Position numbers and translations under genes: made by a program. This document shows positions 18,201 through 25,912 of a stretch of DNA of 30,000 nucleotides, in pieces. Under the pieces are notes generated by a model. It had not been told where the DNA came from, did not search any database, and saw nothing but the letters and a program-made list of their open reading frames with translations. The DNA lies in NCBI GenBank assembly GCA_012295275.1, contig CM022678.1, forward strand, positions 3,585,829 through 3,615,828, read 5' to 3'. The DNA comes from Chrysomallon squamiferum. Lineage: Eukaryota > Mollusca > Gastropoda > Neomphalida > Peltospiridae. Position 1 is the first letter of the stretch, and every line of letters begins with the position of its first letter.

Positions 18201-18781
18201 TTAACAAAACATCTGAATGCTGCTGTTTTACTCTTTTTCATTGGAGTGGTATTGTTATCATGTATACAGCACATCAGAAATTCCATTTTTCTTACAATAC
18301 TAAAAGAAACTTTACAAGAAACTGGTCTGGTCTCTACTTGATGCGAATATATTTAACTAAAACTTTGTATCTGCAAAAGTACATCAGGTGTATTTAAAAT
18401 AAAATGTAAGTATTAATATCTTATTTACCTACAAGCATAGCTGTATATACTAGTTATATTTAAAACAAAATATGCAATAACATTTTGTTTACCTATAAAC
18501 AAAAGTATGCAAAGTATATTTAAAAGATAAGTATTAACATCTTTATCAGCTGATGTACACCAGGTAAATTTAAAATAAAATATAAGTATTAACATCTTAT
18601 TTACCTTCATGCAAAGCTACACTAGGTATATTTAAAATAAAATACAATAATTTTGTATTTACCTGTCATGATCCCATGAAGAATCACGTCTTCTATCATC
18701 TCTCCTCTCGTAATCATTTCTCTCTCTGCGAAATTTGTCACGACCTTTTCTTCGATCATATTCTTCATCACTGTCACCCAT
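4070..18781 (-). CDS. SRRT: ARS2 / Serrate RNA effector molecule homologue, complete, 20 coding exons
   Basis: ARS2 bridges the nuclear cap-binding complex to RNA maturation, export and decay machinery, including pri-miRNA and histone mRNA pathways. Coding exons, 5' to 3': 18781-18663, 17811-17653, 17307-17149, 16774-16601, 14978-14809, 14602-14470, 14012-13937, 13392-13288, 12929-12713, 12254-12106, 11472-11293, 10644-10450, 9947-9851, 9250-9177, 8823-8673, 8181-8073, 7383-7230, 6506-6356, 6114-6033, 4136-4070. Total 2721 nt, 906 residues (human about 876), with every phase matching. The start [11 protein letters not shown] matches the family and has an in-frame TAA just upstream. Landmarks are an Arg-rich N-terminus, [46 protein letters not shown], a zinc-finger-like [15 protein letters not shown] and C-terminal [11 protein letters not shown]. 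All introns are GT-AG except an AT-AC one after exon 16. The family call is secure; individual boundaries, especially exon 11, are less so. Confidence 0.96.
4314..4368. repeat. (AAT)n followed by (CAA)n and (CAT)n
   Basis: Contiguous trinucleotide microsatellites change register from AAT to CAA to CAT within ARS2 intron 19. Confidence 0.85.
4509..4546. repeat. (CAGA)n tetranucleotide microsatellite
   Basis: About nine CAGA units with one CAGG interruption, in ARS2 intron 19. Confidence 0.85.
6514..6720. repeat. (AAAT)n microsatellite with AACG/AATG variants
   Basis: A long tetranucleotide array starts about seven bases from the exon 18 acceptor. On the sense (minus) strand it reads as TTTA repeats and so supplies the pyrimidine-rich tract before CTCGCCCAG. 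Variant AACG and AATG units appear at about 6640-6700. A further AAAT cluster lies at about 6808-6845. Confidence 0.85.
6996..7032. repeat. (AAT)n microsatellite
   Basis: About a dozen AAT units in ARS2 intron 17, just before the 68-bp duplication. Confidence 0.8.
7054..7189. repeat. 68-bp tandem duplication with ACT and AAT cores
   Basis: The word GACAAAATACCACTAC begins at 7054 and again at 7122, giving a 68-bp period with diverged copies. Each copy carries a short ACT run and an AAT/AAC run. Located in ARS2 intron 17, ending about 40 nt from the exon 17 donor. Confidence 0.75.
7230..7383 (-). CDS. SRRT: ARS2 exon 17: zinc-finger-like segment
   Basis: Encodes (A)[19 protein letters not shown] then [17 protein letters not shown] and [15 protein letters not shown], nearly identical to human ARS2. 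The finger uses Cys at about residue 776 and His at about 792 and 797; as in vertebrate ARS2 the second canonical Cys is absent. In the family this region binds RNA and protein partners. The exon starts at 7383, not at the nearby AG at 7381-7380, because only that start, paired with the AT-AC intron, yields DPEAEVEKF in the family register (human DPEQEVEKF). Confidence 0.93.
7593..7630. repeat. Diverged copy of the exon 16 end and its donor
   Basis: Aligned without gaps to 8055-8092, this segment matches at roughly two thirds of positions, including TAATTAACT and AAGGA on the plus strand. On the minus strand it encodes GNKDLK where exon 16 has GKKDPE. It lacks an ATATCCTT donor. Probably an old duplication inside the intron, not an exon. 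Confidence 0.4.
7694..8055. repeat. (ACT)n/(TAC)n trinucleotide array, about 360 bp
   Basis: An almost continuous ACT-phase array with GCT, GTT, ACA and ATA interruptions fills half of the AT-AC intron and stops about ten bases before the U12 donor element. The interruptions show it is old rather than a fresh expansion. Long Leu/Tyr-type and Val/Ala-type open frames over it are artefacts. Confidence 0.95.
8073..8181 (-). CDS. SRRT: ARS2 exon 16
   Basis: Encodes (V)[16 protein letters not shown], then [19 protein letters not shown](A), aligning with the human segment ending GRKDPEQEVEKF. The acceptor is TGTCTTGCAG (8182-8184 and upstream); the donor is the U12-type ATATCCTT. The first part of this exon and its acceptor are duplicated 96 bp upstream (8230-8325), so two near-identical acceptors compete. 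Only the proximal copy continues into the complete exon. Confidence 0.93.
8134..8325 (-). repeat. 96-bp tandem duplication of acceptor plus exon 16 start
   Basis: Copies 8134-8229 and 8230-8325 are almost identical. The clearest substitution is 8176 C versus 8272 T, changing Asp to Asn (NDWLK versus NNWLK). Each copy contains a CAAA run, the acceptor TGTCTTGCAG, and codons through [11 protein letters not shown]. The distal copy ends in the CAAA run; reading on from it in frame meets TGA before the proximal copy. It is therefore a broken exon copy. Confidence 0.92.
8326..8620. repeat. AAAT array with higher-order unit
   Basis: AAAT tetranucleotides are organised into recurring blocks containing ATATAAAAAGTAAATAAATAG and GATAAATTAAT, so the block itself was tandemly amplified. 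Located in ARS2 intron 15. Confidence 0.85.
8673..8823 (-). CDS. SRRT: ARS2 exon 15: conserved ARS2 core
   Basis: Encodes [20 protein letters not shown], then [20 protein letters not shown] and [10 protein letters not shown](V), matching the most conserved ARS2 block (human [20 protein letters not shown]). Acceptor TTCAG and donor GTAGAG. Phase 0 in, phase 1 out, joining to exon 16 as GTT (Val). Confidence 0.95.
8966..9098. repeat. (AAT)n microsatellite array
   Basis: Long AAT run with AGT, ATC and ATAACT interruptions, in ARS2 intron 14. Confidence 0.9.
9177..10644 (-). CDS. SRRT: ARS2 exons 12-14: conserved helical core
   Basis: Exon 12 (10644-10450) encodes [20 protein letters not shown], then [15 protein letters not shown] and [20 protein letters not shown], the segment after the RRM in human ARS2. 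Exon 13 (9947-9851) gives [20 protein letters not shown] and [12 protein letters not shown](G). Exon 14 (9250-9177) gives the acidic (G)[20 protein letters not shown] and NILK. All have GT-AG introns. Exon 13 has a CAGCAG tandem acceptor (9949-9944), so the first Gln may be optional. Confidence 0.93.
9584..9744. repeat. 39-bp tandem repeat, about four copies
   Basis: The word GATGATACTC starts at 9591, 9630, 9669 and 9708. The copies appear identical, pointing to recent amplification. As 39 is a multiple of three, an open frame crosses the repeat, but it lies inside ARS2 intron 13 and starts nowhere sensible. Confidence 0.95.
11293..11472 (-). CDS. SRRT: ARS2 exon 11: RRM segment with a repeat-derived insertion
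   Basis: Read as one 180-nt exon from GTTAG/GTATGTAAG to CGT/GTAAGT, it encodes [20 protein letters not shown], then [13 protein letters not shown] and [19 protein letters not shown] with CWNLNNIR. The first eight and last thirty residues match the ARS2 RRM, where human has about 13 residues between CKRYPGF and FFRRGW; here there are 25. The extra stretch lies in sequence shared with the adjacent tandem repeat. A 32-bp piece inside (11436-11405) looks like a whole mini-intron (GTATGT, TACTAAT, TTTATCAG), but removing it breaks the frame. Both ends are phase 0, as the neighbours require. Confidence 0.7.
11405..11602. repeat. Tandem array carrying donor-like and branch-point-like motifs
   Basis: Units of about 45-76 bp share, on the minus strand, GGTATG(T), TACTAATACTG and TTTATTTATCA. 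The TACTAA core is at 11428-11423, 11504-11499, 11549-11544 and 11598-11593. The array overlaps exon 11 of ARS2 and continues into intron 10, so it was probably amplified from sequence around a splice junction. Confidence 0.8.
11612..12012. repeat. Imperfect tandem repeat of CATCTGTGATTTGTCATCTC
   Basis: The word ATCTGTGATTTGTCATCT or a close variant appears about nine times between 11620 and 12000, spaced by CT-rich or CACTACACAC fillers, with a pure CT run at about 11673-11699. It lies in ARS2 intron 10. Open frames crossing it are artefacts. Confidence 0.9.
12106..12929 (-). CDS. SRRT: ARS2 exons 9-10: acidic Ser-rich linker and start of the RRM
   Basis: Exon 9 (12929-12713) encodes [20 protein letters not shown], then a [16 protein letters not shown] run and a Pro/acidic stretch (residues about 366-437), like the low-complexity linker of human ARS2. 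Exon 10 (12254-12106) continues [20 protein letters not shown] and then [24 protein letters not shown], the first strand of the RRM (human CSLFMRNIAPNIS). Exon 9 ends phase 1 and joins as GCA (Ala). The Ser/Glu run contains likely acidic-directed kinase sites by composition only. Confidence 0.93.
13288..14978 (-). CDS. SRRT: ARS2 exons 5-8: end of N-terminal domain and Lys/Arg/Glu linker
   Basis: Exon 5 (14978-14809) encodes [20 protein letters not shown] and on to [10 protein letters not shown], and exon 6 (14602-14470) starts [17 protein letters not shown], matching human KYHPDE...[12 protein letters not shown]. Exons 7 (14012-13937) and 8 (13392-13288) encode a basic linker, [20 protein letters not shown] and [20 protein letters not shown]. 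Exon 7 (CAGCAG) and exon 8 (TAGAAG) have tandem acceptors that could each add or drop one residue. Confidence 0.92.
15530..15800. other. Low-AT island with short hairpins, function unknown
   Basis: This stretch differs from the surrounding AT-rich intron. It holds CACTGC/GCAGTG (6-bp stem, about 15689-15707), CTGC/GCAG (about 15591-15603), and an octamer-like ATGCAAAT (about 15760-15767). Short words resemble parts of U1 and U4 snRNA, but no full snRNA, tRNA or snoRNA can be assembled. It could be an old SINE-like insertion. Confidence 0.3.
16409..16513. repeat. 33-bp tandem repeat, three copies
   Basis: TATAATCTGC starts at 16418, 16451 and 16484. The first two spacers are nearly identical and the third copy has diverged. 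It is in ARS2 intron 4, about 90 nt from the exon 4 donor. Confidence 0.9.
16601..18781 (-). CDS. SRRT: ARS2 exons 1-4: Arg-rich N-terminus, Gly-rich stretch, start of conserved N-domain
   Basis: Exon 1 (18781-18663) encodes [20 protein letters not shown] then [19 protein letters not shown]. Exon 2 (17811-17653) continues Arg/Ser/Asp-rich and ends [12 protein letters not shown]. Exon 3 (17307-17149) is Gly/Pro-rich ([20 protein letters not shown]). Exon 4 (16774-16601) encodes [19 protein letters not shown] and ends [10 protein letters not shown], the start of the structured N-domain. A probable 3' splice site TCTTCTGTAG at about 18792-18801 implies a non-coding first exon further right. Confidence 0.94.
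17984..18009. repeat. (AC)n microsatellite
   Basis: Short CA/AC run in ARS2 intron 1. Confidence 0.7.
18366..18664. repeat. Diverged tandem array next to the exon 1 donor
   Basis: Units of about 56-64 bp share TATTTAAAATAAAATATAAG, TATTAACATC and TTATTTACCT. On the minus strand each TTTACCT is AGGTAAA, a donor-like site: near 18430, 18493, 18605 and the real one at 18663-18661. A fifth unit near 18548 has lost it. The array therefore contains copies of the genuine exon 1 donor. Confidence 0.75.
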
Positions 18782-19980
18782 CTTTAATTATCTACAGAAG
18801 ACTGATATTAAAAATAAAACATAGCTGATATTATTTTATTATTTATTACATACACACTTAACACACGTGCATATTATAAAGTAATTTCTGAGTAATGATA
18901 TTATGAAAAAACATATATGACTAATTTATATTAATATATCAAGATTCTGTGTATTTCAAATGTTTATCAATAGGTATTAGCCTTTAAAATATTATTTAAT
19001 TTTAAATAAAACAAATATGAAAACAATCAAAAAACGTACTTTATATTTCGTTTTCTGTGATTTTCAAGATCAGTAAAGAGAATTATTGCAATTTCATTTA
19101 TTAACTTTACTATATCAACTGTGGTATTGGAGTCTTTATTAATGATTATACATAATGATAATACTTAATATATTATATGTAGTTCACTGGAATCACTGGC
19201 AATTAATAATTTAATTATTTCGATTTTATAGCTCTTTACAAAAATAAAGCATTTAGCACTTGTGCAGAAAAATAAATAAATAAAATTTCAAAAATTAAAA
19301 CATTTATTCCAACCAAAAAAAAATCATTTGTTACCGTTACATAAATTGTTCGTAAAAATCGCTACAGCGCACGCTGACCTTGTTCAATTTGGATTATTGA
19401 ATGTCATTCAAATAAAAATTGTACTCAACAAACCTGTCTTCTTACTAATGTAACGTGATACTGTTATTATTATTTTTTTCATAATCGCTGTAACTTCATT
19501 AATAATACAAATGATGATATTTATTAGAGCAATTCAGCACTGATTCAAAAATTTCTAAACACAAACTGAAAAAGGGAAAAAGTTCAAAATCTGGTAATCT
19601 TTATTATTGGCGCGGAGGCCGACGAGTGCAGATCAGATCCAGTTTCTTTCTTTTAGGATTAATAATTAGCTTCTTTTTTTTTCTTTCATATTTTTAAAAA
19701 CAATATGTTAGGTGAATACCTAAAGTAAGAACCGATTTTCAGATACTATGAACAATAACCGTTTCATTTCCTTATGGCAGCCATGCTTCCTTTCACACTT
19801 TATATGATGCGGGACAGATAAATGCCCGTTTTAAACCGAAAACTACCACAAATAGCAAAATGAAGTACAGTATGTCAACTTTTTGTATTAATCCTAACCT
19901 TATTGAAAACTGGAAAATTATAAATAACAAAATAATATCAGAAAAATGGATGCATAGATAGTCAGGTAGGTAAGCAGATG

Positions 19981-19988
19981 TGTGTGTT

Positions 19989-20027
<39 letters not shown>
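19981..20027. repeat. (GT)n microsatellite
   Basis: GT run interrupted by TTTGTTTG in the divergent intergenic region. Confidence 0.9.
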
Positions 20028-20028
<1 letters not shown>

Positions 20029-20437
20029 TTTAATCTTGTTCAACTACACGAGCGCGACATCAATAAAGAAATATTTTGCTTTGATTACTTTTATTAATGA
20101 CTTTATTTTATGACTATTATAAATTACGAGAAATATATTAAAATCACAAAATAGTAATAGAATTATAACTGAAACATTTTTGGTTTATTTACTGAACTAA
20201 CAATTTTATATTTTTGAGGATCTAATTATTTGGGAAAGGGATAAAAATGTCATTTACAGCAGATTACAAATTACATTATTTAGTTATTAATTAATTAAAC
20301 AGACACAAATAGCAATTATTATTAAACTGAAGGGATTTAAAAAAAATAAAATAAATGATAATAAAAAAAATAAAAATAAACAAAAATAATATTCTAGGTT
20401 GTATTATGAACTTTTCATTAATTAATAAGGCCTCTTG

Positions 20438-20480
20438 CCGGTAACAAGGCTAATAACTCTTAATCATTTCCGGTAGCAAG
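20438..20480 (+). promoter_or_regulatory. Two direct copies of CCGGTARCAAG upstream of SNRNP40
   Basis: CCGGTAACAAG at 20438-20448 and CCGGTAGCAAG at 20470-20480, 32 bp apart and 46-88 bp before the ATG. The second copy is preceded by TT, giving TTCCGG, the core of an ETS-type site. They stand out from AT-rich surroundings and may be proximal promoter elements. Confidence 0.35.
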
Positions 20481-20525
20481 TTCATGTGTAGTTTTGTAAG
20501 CTGAAGTGAAGTTTTATATAGTAAA

Positions 20526-20724
20526 ATGAGCCAAACTACAATGGATTTTAAAAGAAAAGCAATGGATGGTGCTGTCGTAGCAGTTCCAAATAAAAAACCT
20601 CGAACAGAAATTGCTTTGACAAATAATGGTCAGACGGCTGTAATGGAAACGGTAAATCATTTTGATAAATATTACTTTTTTAGTTATTAATAATATAAAT
20701 ATTATTATGTTTTAAAAAAGATAC

Positions 20725-20761
<37 letters not shown>

Positions 20762-23700
20762 TGTGTGTGTGTGTGTGTTACATCTTACAGTAATACTAAT
20801 AGTACCGTTGTGCTCGTTAAAGTATAATCTAATAATTTCTTTTAAAATTAATTGCTCAATTGTTTAACATTAAATGATATATTTTATTATTTAAACAAAT
20901 AAATCATATTTTAATTAAACTCATATAAAAAACCATTTGACACATTTATCAAAGCACCTGATATGAAAATTTAATATTTATAATGTGTCAAAGCAAGACA
21001 GAGCAAAGTTAAGACAACAAATATATATATATATATATATAATATTTTTTTAAACAGGGGCCACCAAGAACATCAAGTCTGAATGCTCCAATAATGTTGC
21101 TGACAGGACATGAAGGGGACATATTTTCAAGCAAATTTTCCCCAGATGGCCAAATTTTAGCATCAGCAGGGTTTGACAGACTTATTTGTAAGTCGTTTAT
21201 ATGGTAACAACAACAAAACCCACAAGCACCACAATAACAATACAAACAAAATTTACAACACATATTTGTTTCTATACATCTGTAGTAGTTCTTTGTTATA
21301 AATATTAGAAACTGTATCTATATTATTTTATTTTATTTTATGATATTATTTATTTTAAATTTAAATAGGTAATATTAATATTGCTGTGTGTCTATATGAA
21401 ATAATGTGTCAACTTTGATATGTGTGTGTGTGTGTGTATAAAAGTTACAGCTGACTTTTTTGAAAATAGACTGTGGCACAAATTAGGCTGTTATCAACAT
21501 AATAGAACATTTTTATTTTATTATTGTTATTTTTAAAGATATTCCATTTTATTGTTTGTAGCTTGCATCTAATTATATCATAGATTAAAAAAAATCTACA
21601 TATATTTTGGCTAAATAACGATATCTTTCTTAAATGTATTGATATAAAAAAAATAAGTACAGATTGATCAATAATGGATATTCCAGGTCTTGCACTGCAT
21701 AAAAATGATAGATAAATCTTTTACAATAAATGTAAATATTTTTGTAAGACAGTAAATACAGAATGTTCTGTTTATGATTAAATATGATCATTTATGAACT
21801 TTCAGTTTTCTGGACAGTTTATGGTGAGTGTGAAAATTTCTACGTACTGAAGGGTCACACAGGAGCAGTTCTTGAGTTGCATTTCTCAACAGATGGGAAG
21901 TAAGTAAATTTATTTTACAATTGTAGAAGAATAAATAAAATTTATTTATTGATAATTTAGCTTCTCTATATTTTTAACTGCATGAGAATAAATAAATTTA
22001 TTTATTAGTAGTTTATAAGATAATAATTTTTATTTGAATTATGATTGCAGTAAAAATAAAAATTCAGTTTAAGATTTTTCTTTATTAGTTTCAATATATA
22101 TTCCCAGCTATCTACAGATAAGAATCATAAAAAATATTTTTACTTTTTGTCAAATGTTTCTTATTTCAGTTTCATTATAAATATATTCCTGGCATACATC
22201 TACAGACATTTTTACTTTTTGTCAAATTTTTCTTATTTCGGTTTCATTATAAATATATTCCTGACATACATCTACAGATATTATTGATAAAAATTTATTT
22301 TACTTTCTGTTATCAAATCTCATTTACATTTTGTCATATTTTTGTTCTTTCAGTGACAAAAAGTAAAAATATTTTTTCAGGTTAAAAAAATCATAAAAAT
22401 TAATTTTACGTTTTGCTATCACAATTTCAGCACACTGTTCACTGCATCAACAGACAAAACAGCTGCAGTATGGGATGTGGAGGTGGGTGTGAGGATACGC
22501 AAGCTGAAAGGTCACCAGACTTTTGTCAACACCATCAGTCCAGCACGACGTGGTCCCCAGCTCGTCTGTACAGGAAGTGACGATGGCACTGTACGAGTAA
22601 GTCGTTTTTTTTAATCTCTTCTTCTTCTGTAGCAGTTAAATTAGTTAATAAAATATATATATTCTAATAAAAATCAGTTTGTTTTAAACATTTATTAAAC
22701 ATGTATCTGTTACCAAATAAATGGTCTGATGTATAATTTTTATTTTATTTTAAAGTTTATTAAAATGTTTTCATAATCAAATAAATGGCCTGATATATAA
22801 GATTTTTTTTTTTTTTTTTTTTAAATTTATTAAAATGTATCCATGACTAAATAAATGGTCTAATAAAATTCAGATTAAAAAAAAAAATAGTTTAAAAAAA
22901 AATAAAAATAAGGAAACAAAATAAATAATCTACGAAAATTCAGTAGTTATTAAAATGTTCAGATAAACAGTTTAATAAAAGCCTTTATTCTTTAAAGTGA
23001 TTTAATTTATTGTTTTGAGCCACATAACAAAGTATGACTGTGAAAAAAAAAACATGGCTGCAACATATGTGTTTTATCCTGCATCCATTGACATATGACA
23101 CTGACATGTGTCAGGGCTGTGTTTTTCTGACAACACTTTTTTATTTCCCTTTTAGCTTTACTTCTATTTATTTTTTACTTTAATTTACTTTATTTTACTT
23201 TAATTTACTTTATTTTACTTTAATTTATTTTGCTTTTTTACTTTAATTTAATTTATTTTGCTTTTAGTCTTTAATTTACTTTTTTACTTTAATTTACTTT
23301 TTTACTTTACTCTACTTTGCTTTAATTAACTTCACTGCATTTCACTTCACTTTTACTTTAAGCTGTGGGATGCCAGGAAGAAAGGAACAATTCAGACGTT
23401 TCAGAACACGTACCAGGTGACTGCAGTCAGCTTTAACGACACGGCAGAACAGATATTTTCAGGAGGAATAGACAATGACTTGAAGGTAGTTACAAAATGA
23501 AGGAAAAAGCTATATAATTTAACAAAACCTCCGTACATTTTATTAGTAATAATTCTTAGGTGATAAACACGTTTAACATATGTTGATGATTATGAAAAAA
23601 AATGACATAGGGATATCAGTATATGGGCTTGACATCATTTAGCAATAAGTAATTAATAATGTGCACCCTCCCATATAACATGTAAAAAAAATAATGTTTC

Positions 23701-25446
23701 CATTATTTGAATTTTATAGATATTCAGAAAATAACTTGTAGATATGTAAAACAAAATGTGCAGCCAGTGTATGAACTACTCCTTATTTAGCAGTAAAGTA
23801 ATCAGTTATATGCACTCTCCCATTAACAGAAAAGCTCATAAAACATATGTAGATGAAACAAAGAAAATAAATTTGTTACCATATACATACTACTCATAGT
23901 TTTTTTTTGATAAATAATAAGTTAGGTGCAAACAGATATATTAGTTACAAATATGTTAATAATTTTTTTTTGAAAATTGCTTTTCATGTAGGTTTGGGAC
24001 CTTCGTAAAAATGATGTGTTGTATCGGATGCGTGGACATTCAGACACTGTGACAGGCATGGAAATCAGTCCTGATGGATCATATCTTTTAACAAATGCAA
24101 TGGACAACACACGTAAGATTATTTTATTATTATTATTTTTTTAACTAATATTCAAAAAAAAACATATAAATAAGTAAATAATAATAAAATACATATATAT
24201 TGAAAACTTCTAAAAAAAATCAATAATGAAAAGATATTCAAAGTTTAAGAAATATATATTTTTTTTTTACTGAGAAAAATGTCTGATAATAATTCTTGTT
24301 ATTTTACAAAAAATTGTTAAATAATTAATTCATTTAATTTTAAGTTCTCTCCCCATAAATAACAATAATTTTATTTTATTTTGTGCACACATAATAATTA
24401 ATGATACAATTATCTTTCTTTATCAGTTAAACTTTAAAATGTCTATTTCATCTGACCATCAGTTATATTATTATTATTATTATTCATAAAATTTGTTATT
24501 TAATGAAATTTTAATTTGTCATATAATTATTCTTTACTCAATATTTTTATTATTTTTTTAGTGCGAATTTGGGATGTGAGACCATTTGCACCTCAAGAAA
24601 GATGTGTTAAAATTTTGCAAGGTCACCAGCACACATTTGAGAAGGTTAGCATGCTCTTATTTTTTATTTCATTTTATTGCTTAAATGATAATGTAAGGAA
24701 ATTAACAGAACTTTGTTTTTAAGAAAAAGAAAAGAAATTGAAACGTAAATATTTTCATGTTTTGAAAAAGTATTTTAATGTTAATGTATTAATCCATTGA
24801 TTTGAGTAAACATTTAGACATTTAGCCTCTTTCAGTTATGTCGTAAGATTTAATTTTATTTTGAACAGAACAGAATCAGTTTTGTATTATCGGTACTGAT
24901 GAATGAATGTATGTAGTGAGAGAGAGAGAATGACAGAAAGAAAATAGAGAGAGAGAAAGAAATGGGACAGATGCATACTGTGTGATTACATACATTTTTC
25001 AAGCATAAATAATCTGCACTATAGATGACCTTTAATATCAATGTTTTTTTTCCTTCTTCTTCTCCAGAATCTCTTGCATTGTGCTTGGTCGCCAGATGGG
25101 AGTAAGGTTGGAACGGGATCTGGTGACAGATCAGTTTACATCTGGGACACGACATCTCGAAGAATACTCTACAAACTGCCTGGCCATGCTGGATCTGTTA
25201 ACGAAGTGGATTTCCATCCTTTTGAACCCATTGGTGAGTTTCCTATAGGCTTTGTGTGTGTGTGTTGTTTTTGTATACATTTGTGTGTGTGTGCATGATG
25301 TAGCTCAGTCACAGAATGTCTGTTCATGGTGAGGTGAGCATCAGATGGATACATTTATTTCCCATTATAACCAGTGCTCTACAGCTAACTACTGTAACAA
25401 AATCTCTGATATGTACTGTCCTGTCTGTGGGATGGTGCTTGTAGAA

Positions 25447-25488
<42 letters not shown>

Positions 25489-25763
25489 GAATAAATATAT
25501 GTTGTATATTTCTGTTATTTAAGATAAAAAAATATGTATCATATGTGTCTGTAATATATTTGAGAGTGTACTTATTGTGTATGCAAATATATGAATGCAA
25601 GTGATTCCTTTAATGTCTGCGTATTTGCATAGCAGTAATTATTAGTGTGTGAATTTATGAGTTATATGTGGGATTATATTTATACATAAGACATACTTCT
25701 TTTTTTTCAGTATTATCATGTTCAAGTGACAAAAAGATATTCCTTGGAGAAATTGAAGGTTGA
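20526..25763 (+). CDS. SNRNP40: U5 snRNP 40 kDa WD40 protein, complete, 9 exons
   Basis: A seven-bladed WD40 protein of the U5 snRNP, part of the spliceosome near PRPF8 and EFTUD2. Exons: 20526-20651, 21058-21187, 21806-21899, 22431-22596, 23363-23485, 23992-24112, 24562-24644, 25068-25233, 25711-25763; 1062 nt, 353 residues (human 357), all GT-AG and phase-consistent. A basic N-terminus (residues 1-42, KKPR motif) precedes GPPRTSSLNAPIMLLTGHEG. Further landmarks are ASAGFDRLIFFWTVYGECEN, ARRGPQLVCTGSDDGT, QNTYQV, FSGGIDNDLKVWDLRKND, RIWDVRPFAPQERCVKIL, VYIWDTTSRRILYKLPGHAG and final SCSSDKKIFLGEIEG, all very close to human. The start is supported by length and by the basic N-terminus. It is head-to-head with ARS2 and convergent with the TTC32-like gene. 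Confidence 0.98.
20652..21057 (+). other. SNRNP40 intron 1 with (TA)n and (GT)n runs
   Basis: GTAAAT donor and TTTAAACAG acceptor. It holds adjacent TA (about 20731-20757) and GT (about 20759-20778) microsatellites and a second TA run (21020-21041) right before the acceptor. Confidence 0.85.
22069..22290. repeat. 72-bp tandem repeat in SNRNP40 intron 3
   Basis: TACTTTTTGTCAAAT occurs at 22141 and 22213, a 72-bp period, each copy running to ACATCTACAGA; a third more diverged partial copy precedes them (about 22069-22117). The first copy contains TTATTTCAG, a good decoy acceptor; in the second copy it is TTATTTCGG. Confidence 0.85.
22690..22875. repeat. Diverged tandem repeat in SNRNP40 intron 4
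   Basis: AAATAAATGG(T/C)CTGAT recurs at about 22716, 22780 and 22850, each preceded by TTTATTAAAATGT-type sequence. The unit is about 65-70 bp with a poly(T) expansion in one copy. Confidence 0.65.
23145..23362. repeat. TTTACTTTAATT-type minisatellite ending at an acceptor
   Basis: Short units (TTTACTTTAATT and variants TTTGCTTT, TTCACTT) run without a break up to the acceptor CTTTAAG/CTGTGG of SNRNP40 exon 5, so the repeat forms the polypyrimidine tract. Confidence 0.85.
23486..23991 (+). other. SNRNP40 intron 5
   Basis: Ordinary GT-AG intron. It contains a weakly conserved internal duplication around TAATGTGCACCCTCCCAT (about 23657) and TATATGCACTCTCCCAT (about 23807). Nothing else is evident. 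Confidence 0.7.
24113..25067 (+). other. SNRNP40 introns 6 and 7
   Basis: AT-rich sequence around exon 7 (24562-24644), with short ATT runs and a GA-rich patch at about 24918-24962. No other exon, repeat family or RNA gene is evident. Confidence 0.6.
25234..25710 (+). other. SNRNP40 intron 8 with (GT)n runs
   Basis: GTGAGT donor and TTTTTTCAG acceptor. GT-rich stretches lie at about 25254-25292 and a purer (GT)n run at about 25450-25482. Confidence 0.8.
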
Positions 25764-25906
25764 ACAAAAATCCACAAATGACAATTTCATAACAAAAATG
25801 TTCTACCATCATCTATCATCAGTTATCATTCAATTTTTACTATAAGACTGTGTTTGTATAAAGAACCATGATTTACATCACAAAATCATCCTTCATCATT
25901 ATTCTC

Positions 25907-25912
25907 ATTAAA
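25907..25912 (+). promoter_or_regulatory. Likely poly(A) signal ATTAAA of SNRNP40
   Basis: ATTAAA about 145 nt after the stop codon, followed by a T-rich then GT-rich downstream element (TTTTTTCTTTTTG, TTGTGTTTTTGTC). This is the best-placed signal, giving a short 3' UTR. Confidence 0.5.

Larger units (their letters stand above)
18782..20525. promoter_or_regulatory. Divergent intergenic region between ARS2 and SNRNP40
   Basis: About 1.7 kb separates the two start codons, which face away from each other. It must hold both promoters and, for ARS2, at least one probable non-coding 5' exon. Visible elements are CAGCGCACGCTG (about 19365), TTGGCGCG resembling an E2F site in a GC-rich patch (about 19606-19630), a (GT)n run (19981-20027), and two copies of CCGGTARCAAG 32 bp apart just upstream of SNRNP40. 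No TATA box can be chosen in such AT-rich DNA. Transcription start sites are not determined. Confidence 0.5.
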
